Below are positions 5,400 through 8,033 of a stretch of 8,033 nt of DNA, one piece after another. The stretch comes from Tigheibacillus jepli (GTDB taxonomy: Bacteria; Bacillota; Bacilli; Bacillales; Amphibacillaceae): NCBI RefSeq assembly GCF_030732005.1, contig NZ_JAROCA010000093.1, positions 1 to 8,033 of the forward strand. Direction: 5' to 3'. The notes beneath the pieces were generated by a model. It did not search any database and was not told where the DNA came from. It worked only from the letters and a program-made list of their open reading frames with translations. The first letter of the stretch is position 1; each line of letters begins with the position of its first letter. The position numbers and the translations under genes are program-made.

Positions 5400-6050
5400 A
5401 TGGAAAAAGCAGTAGTTGTATGGAGTGGCGGTCAAGATTCAACAACATGTCTTCTATGGGCATTGAAGGCATTTGACGAAGTTGAAACCGTCACTTTTTT
5501 GTATGGTCAAAGGAATGTTGCAGAAATTGATTCAGCAAAGAGAATTGCAGCCGATTTAGGGGTAAAACAAACGATATTAGATATGAATTTACTGAATCAG
5601 CTAACGGACAATGCCATGACTAGAAAAGATATGGAAATCGATGATAGTGGTAAGGTACCGAATACGTTTGTACCGGGTAGAAACCACATTTTTTTATCCT
5701 TTGCAGCTATTTACGCGAAGCAAGTTGGTGCAAAGCATGTGATAACTGGTGTTAGTGAGACTGATTTTAGCGGATATCCTGATTGCCGTAACGATTTTAT
5801 CCAGTCATTAAATCAGACGTTAAATCTAGCAATGGATGATCATGTAGAAATTCATACCCCATTAATGTGGCGAAATAAAGCAGAAACATGGGAAATGGCA
5901 GATAGAATGGGAATGCTGGAATACATCAGAGAGAATACCACCACCTGCTATAACGGCGTCATTGGCGATGGATGCGGCGAATGTCCTTCCTGTAAGCTGA
6001 GAAAGCGTGGCCTAGATGATTACTTGGCAAGAAGGGCTGAACATGTATAG
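5400..6050 (+). CDS. queC: 7-cyano-7-deazaguanine (preQ0) synthase QueC
   Basis: QueC is the cytosolic ATP-dependent enzyme that converts 7-carboxy-7-deazaguanine and ammonia to preQ0 in queuosine synthesis. The 216-residue protein has full family length. It shows the PP-loop SGGQDSTTC at 9-17 (ATP pyrophosphatase fold), PNTFVPGRN (about 87-95), [28 protein letters not shown], and a C-terminal zinc site of four cysteines at 183, 192, 195 and 198 (CYNG and CGECPSC). It is close to Bacillus subtilis QueC throughout. The ATG at 5400 follows AGGAGG by nine bases, and that site lies at the 3' end of the preQ1 riboswitch. It is first in a three-gene operon; its last eight bases overlap the start of the precursor transporter. 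Confidence 0.97.
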   Translation: MEKAVVVWSGGQDSTTCLLWALKAFDEVETVTFLYGQRNVAEIDSAKRIAADLGVKQTILDMNLLNQLTDNAMTRKDMEIDDSGKVPNTFVPGRNHIFLSFAAIYAKQVGAKHVITGVSETDFSGYPDCRNDFIQSLNQTLNLAMDDHVEIHTPLMWRNKAETWEMADRMGMLEYIRENTTTCYNGVIGDGCGECPSCKLRKRGLDDYLARRAEHV

Positions 6051-6630
6051 AGTCCTTATATACTTATTGTCTATTGTACTTGCAAACGTAATAACGGCGA
6101 AATTTGCACCGCTTGATTTGGGTTTGTTCATCATACCTTATGGTACCTTATTTATTGGACTGACACTTGTCATGCGTGACATGGTTCAGAATAAATATGG
6201 AAGAGTAAGAACATATATGTGGATTGTCGTTGCGCTTGCGTTGTCGGCTATTACCAGTCATCTGCTGGGTGATGCGTTATGGGTGGTATTTGCCTCAACA
6301 TTGAGTTTTATCATTTCTGAGACGACGGACACAGAAATATATACACGGTTTAACATTCCCTTTGTAAAACGTGTCATGTATTCAGGAGTGATAGCTGGAT
6401 TTCTCGATTCATCTGTATTTGTAGTGATCGGAATTGGTCCTTTAGGGCTCGGGTATGTCCCTTGGTCCTTAGTTCCTTATGCGGTAGCGGGGCAATGGGT
6501 TGCAAAAGCACTCATGCAATTAATCGTTGCAGGTGGAATAAGACACTTCGTAATGAAAATGGGGATATACGAGCCTAACATTACAGATTATGAACAATCA
6601 TCAAACATACGGGCACACACGGCAGATTAG
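6043..6630 (+). CDS. Queuosine precursor transporter, YhhQ/DUF165 (VUT) family, short form
   Basis: A 195-residue integral membrane protein with about six helices (roughly 3-20, 28-44, 58-76, 79-92, 111-132 and 145-166). It has conserved-looking polar residues in or near membrane segments: Arg45-Asp46 after [13 protein letters not shown], the SETTDTE stretch at 92-98, and LDSSVF at 121-126, a pattern of the DUF165/VUT family. Escherichia coli YhhQ of this family is known to take up preQ0 and preQ1; membership in a preQ1-riboswitch operon supports the same role here. It is shorter than YhhQ (about 221 residues). The start is the ATG at 6043, with AAGGG six bases upstream and inside queC, an eight-base overlap implying translational coupling; an in-frame ATG at 6016 has no such site. 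Substrate choice (preQ0, preQ1 or queuine) is inference. Confidence 0.88.
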   Translation: MYRVLIYLLSIVLANVITAKFAPLDLGLFIIPYGTLFIGLTLVMRDMVQNKYGRVRTYMWIVVALALSAITSHLLGDALWVVFASTLSFIISETTDTEIYTRFNIPFVKRVMYSGVIAGFLDSSVFVVIGIGPLGLGYVPWSLVPYAVAGQWVAKALMQLIVAGGIRHFVMKMGIYEPNITDYEQSSNIRAHTAD

Positions 6631-6656
6631 TAACAATTCGAGGAGGAGAACAAGCA

Positions 6657-7145
6657 ATGAAAAAGAGCGATACAACAGGTCTTACACAATTGGGAAATCA
6701 ACATACAACATATACATTTGAATACGATCCGGAGGTGTTGGAGACATTTGAAAACCAGCATCAGGAAAATAATTACTTTGTAAAGTTTAACATCCCGGAA
6801 TTCACTAGTTTATGCCCAATGACTGGGCAGCCGGATTTTGCCACGATCTATATTTCTTACATTCCAGACAAGCGGATGGTAGAAAGCAAGTCGTTAAAGT
6901 TATACTTGTTTCGGTTTAGAAATCACGGGGCATATCATGAAGATTGTGTAAATATCATCATGAAAGACTTAATAGCGCTTATGGATCCAAGGTATATTGA
7001 AGTGTGGGCGAAATTCACACCGCGCGGTGGCATATCAATTGACCCTTATTGCAATTATGGAAAGCCAGACACAATGTTTGAGGAGATGGCATGTAAAAGA
7101 CTGATGCAGCATGATCTTTATCCGGAGAAAGTTGATAACAGGTAA
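6657..7145 (+). CDS. queF: NADPH-dependent preQ0 reductase QueF
   Basis: QueF is a cytosolic enzyme of the tunnelling-fold superfamily that reduces the nitrile of preQ0 to the amine of preQ1 with two NADPH. The 162-residue protein matches the short type I (YkvM-like) form. It has catalytic Cys53 in [16 protein letters not shown], proton-donor Asp60, the NADPH-binding QueF motif [16 protein letters not shown] (76-91), and the substrate-binding His94-Glu95 pair in YHEDC. The ATG at 6657 follows GGAGGAG by eight bases. It is 26 bases past the transporter gene and ahead of the operon terminator, so it is the last gene. Its product, preQ1, is the ligand of the riboswitch at the head of the operon, closing a feedback loop. 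Confidence 0.97.
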   Translation: MKKSDTTGLTQLGNQHTTYTFEYDPEVLETFENQHQENNYFVKFNIPEFTSLCPMTGQPDFATIYISYIPDKRMVESKSLKLYLFRFRNHGAYHEDCVNIIMKDLIALMDPRYIEVWAKFTPRGGISIDPYCNYGKPDTMFEEMACKRLMQHDLYPEKVDNR

Positions 7146-7156
7146 AGTGATTTCAT

Positions 7157-7196
7157 CCATTGGGGGCTCCTTTCCCCAATGGTAGCTGTGCTTTTT
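7157..7196 (+). terminator. Terminator of the queuosine operon
   Basis: Perfect nine-base arms CCATTGGGG (7157-7165) and CCCCAATGG (7174-7182) enclose an eight-base loop, 11 bases after the queF stop. The T run (CTTTTT, 7191-7196) is nine bases past the stem rather than adjacent, so it may be a less efficient terminator. Confidence 0.75.
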
Positions 7197-7342
7197 ATAA
7201 AAGGAAAATTCAAATCCACATCGTGAAATAATCATAAATCCTTTCTAAGGATGAAAAAGCCAATGCAAGCATAAATCACGCAAAACGAGAAGAGAGGATG
7301 GATTATCCTTCTAACTGCATATAAATATGGTGGTTGGGACCG

Positions 7343-7675
7343 CTAGTGATGGTTTTTATTTGCTGCAATATTTCTTTCCATTTTCATTTTCTCAACCCGG
7401 TGATACAACATCACCTTTCTTGCCTTCTCCACATCTTTTTCGCTTACTTTAATGTATACAGGGCTTTCTTTATAACCAAATCGGTAGAAATTTTCCCAGT
7501 TATAGGGAATTTGATATGTAAGCGGTATTCGGTTGTTTTTAAGAAGCCAGTAATATTCATTTGCTTCGCTTAAATTTGACTCCGTGCCAAAGTAAACTAT
7601 TTCATATTTGTTATCATCTCTAAATTTAAATAACAGTATGACAAATGCCACAAGGATACTTGTACCAACCATCAT
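7343..7675 (-). CDS. Membrane-anchored small protein with DUF2007-like C-terminal half
   Basis: A 110-residue protein with one N-terminal membrane helix (about 3-17, TSILVAFVILLFKF) and a soluble remainder, probably cytosolic. The remainder has the rhythm of DUF2007 / signal-transducing-protein folds: an ANEYYWLLKNNRIP stretch (38-51, helix then turn), then a strand PVYIKVSEKDVEKARKVM (72-89), where a strand is followed by a helix starting at an acidic residue. The function is unknown in that family as well. I chose the tandem ATG at 7675 because GAGGGGG lies six bases before it. An in-frame ATG at 7741 adds 22 residues and part of a second hydrophobic stretch, but has no ribosome binding site. 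The gene is convergent with queF and has no visible terminator hairpin of its own before the que terminator. Confidence 0.62.
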   Translation of the reverse strand: MMVGTSILVAFVILLFKFRDDNKYEIVYFGTESNLSEANEYYWLLKNNRIPLTYQIPYNWENFYRFGYKESPVYIKVSEKDVEKARKVMLYHRVEKMKMERNIAANKNHH

Positions 7676-7685
7676 TAGCCCCCTC

Positions 7686-7700
7686 TTTAGCACTGCTAAA
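7686..7700. promoter_or_regulatory. Perfect palindrome next to the Shine-Dalgarno sequence
   Basis: TTTAGCA-c-TGCTAAA is a 15-base palindrome with seven-base perfect arms, directly upstream of the GAGGGGG ribosome binding site (7685-7679) of the leftward small membrane protein gene. It could be an operator near the transcription start or a short RNA hairpin affecting ribosome entry. No known regulator consensus was recognised. Confidence 0.35.
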
Positions 7701-7792
7701 ATTAAATAAATGAAAAGAGATCGCTGCACGCGTTCATTCATTGAATTACTTACAGTATTTCCCAGGGAATAGCGGACTAAAACTATCTCTTA

Positions 7793-7813
7793 GGAGTTTT
7801 TGCAAAAACCTCC
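7793..7813. repeat. A/T-rich palindrome with short GC clamp
   Basis: GTTTTTGCAAAAAC (7796-7809) is a perfect 14-base palindrome, extended by GGA and TCC with one extra C on the right. It might act as a weak bidirectional terminator for the leftward short transcript from about 7960, or as a protein site. It has no proper loop, so terminator function is doubtful. Confidence 0.3.
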
Positions 7814-7932
7814 AAGCATGATGATAACTTCATAACAATGCAAAATAGACATCGGCAAAAAATTGGACTGCTTGTTACGATGACAGCATTTTCAAAAGAT
7901 AATGCAAACCATCTGTACGTTGGGAATTCAAA

Positions 7933-7950
7933 TCATGCAAGCAATACCAT
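7933..7950 (-). CDS. Five-codon ORF behind a perfect Shine-Dalgarno sequence
   Basis: On the minus strand GAGGAGG (7965-7959) is followed after eight bases by ATG at 7950, and the frame reads MVLLA then TGA. A site this good before so short a frame suggests either a decayed or frameshifted gene start or a leader peptide. The +1 frame just beyond stays open for about 24 codons (WYCLHDLNSQRTDGLHYLLK..., stopping at about 7875), which would suit a single-base frameshift. I recognise neither peptide. Confidence 0.25.
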   Translation of the reverse strand: MVLLA

Positions 7951-7978
7951 TGACTTATCCTCCTCGTACTAAAATAAA

Positions 7979-8008
7979 TATAGTTGATAAACAAGGGATT
8001 AACCCTTG
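7979..8008 (-). promoter_or_regulatory. Possible leftward promoter with operator palindrome
   Basis: CAAGGG (7992-7997) is inverted as CCCTTG (8003-8008) around ATTAA. Just to its left, read leftward, is TATATT (7982-7977), a plausible -10 placed ahead of the GAGGAGG at 7965-7959. The palindrome would cover the -35 and spacer region, the usual place for a repressor site. No strong -35 hexamer is visible. Confidence 0.3.
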
Positions 8009-8033
8009 GGATATCAATGATCTATTGCTCTTT

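Noticed and set aside
7035..7235. 66-residue leftward frame across the queF end
   Set aside because: It runs through the operon terminator hairpin and antisense to queF; the AAAGGA before it is only three bases from the ATG.
7334..7573. 79-residue rightward frame opposite the small membrane protein gene
   Set aside because: Antisense shadow with no ribosome binding site; the leftward frame has a good one and a sensible protein layout.

Overview
The window looks like chromosomal DNA of a low-to-moderate GC Firmicute of the family Bacillaceae. This rests on strong AGGAGG-type ribosome binding sites, close protein resemblance to Bacillus families (CsbC/YncC sugar porters, QueC, QueF), a type I preQ1 riboswitch, and a GC-rich structured intergenic element of a kind I recall from Bacillus and Oceanobacillus-like genomes. 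The genus cannot be fixed from the sequence.

Left part (1-2215): a leftward gene for a P1B-type heavy-metal ATPase without an N-terminal metal-binding domain and with an unusual CPG motif in place of CPC or SPC. Its promoter, and a second leftward promoter just past its end, share a spaced pattern: a CTATACTA -10 region and an FNR-like box (TTGAT-N4-ATCAA) centred about 41.5 bases upstream of the expected transcription start. This suggests that the ATPase and the next leftward gene, outside the window, are co-activated by a CRP/FNR-family regulator.

Middle (2216-3730): gene-poor. It holds one convincing small gene of unknown function (62 residues, leftward), a doubtful 19-codon ORF, a GC-rich structured repeat element (3164-3268, with a probable second part at 3366-3407), small inverted repeats and a short tandem repeat. 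It ends with the terminator of the next gene.

Sugar transporter (3731-5207): a leftward 12-helix major facilitator sugar/proton symporter. It is preceded by a possible 37-residue leader ORF whose stop lies one base before the transporter start, and by a LacI-family-like palindrome (5281-5296).

Queuosine operon (5310-7196): divergent from the transporter. A sigma-A-like promoter leads into a preQ1-I riboswitch whose 3' end runs into the Shine-Dalgarno sequence. Then come queC (preQ0 synthesis), a short YhhQ/DUF165-type queuosine-precursor transporter overlapping queC by 8 bases, and queF (preQ0 to preQ1 reduction), closed by a hairpin terminator. queD and queE are absent from this operon. The cell therefore either encodes them elsewhere or depends on salvage.

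Right part (7197-8033): a small leftward gene for a membrane-anchored protein with a DUF2007-like C-terminal half. Upstream of it is a stretch with several palindromes and a five-codon ORF behind a perfect Shine-Dalgarno sequence. No gene is recognised at the right edge.
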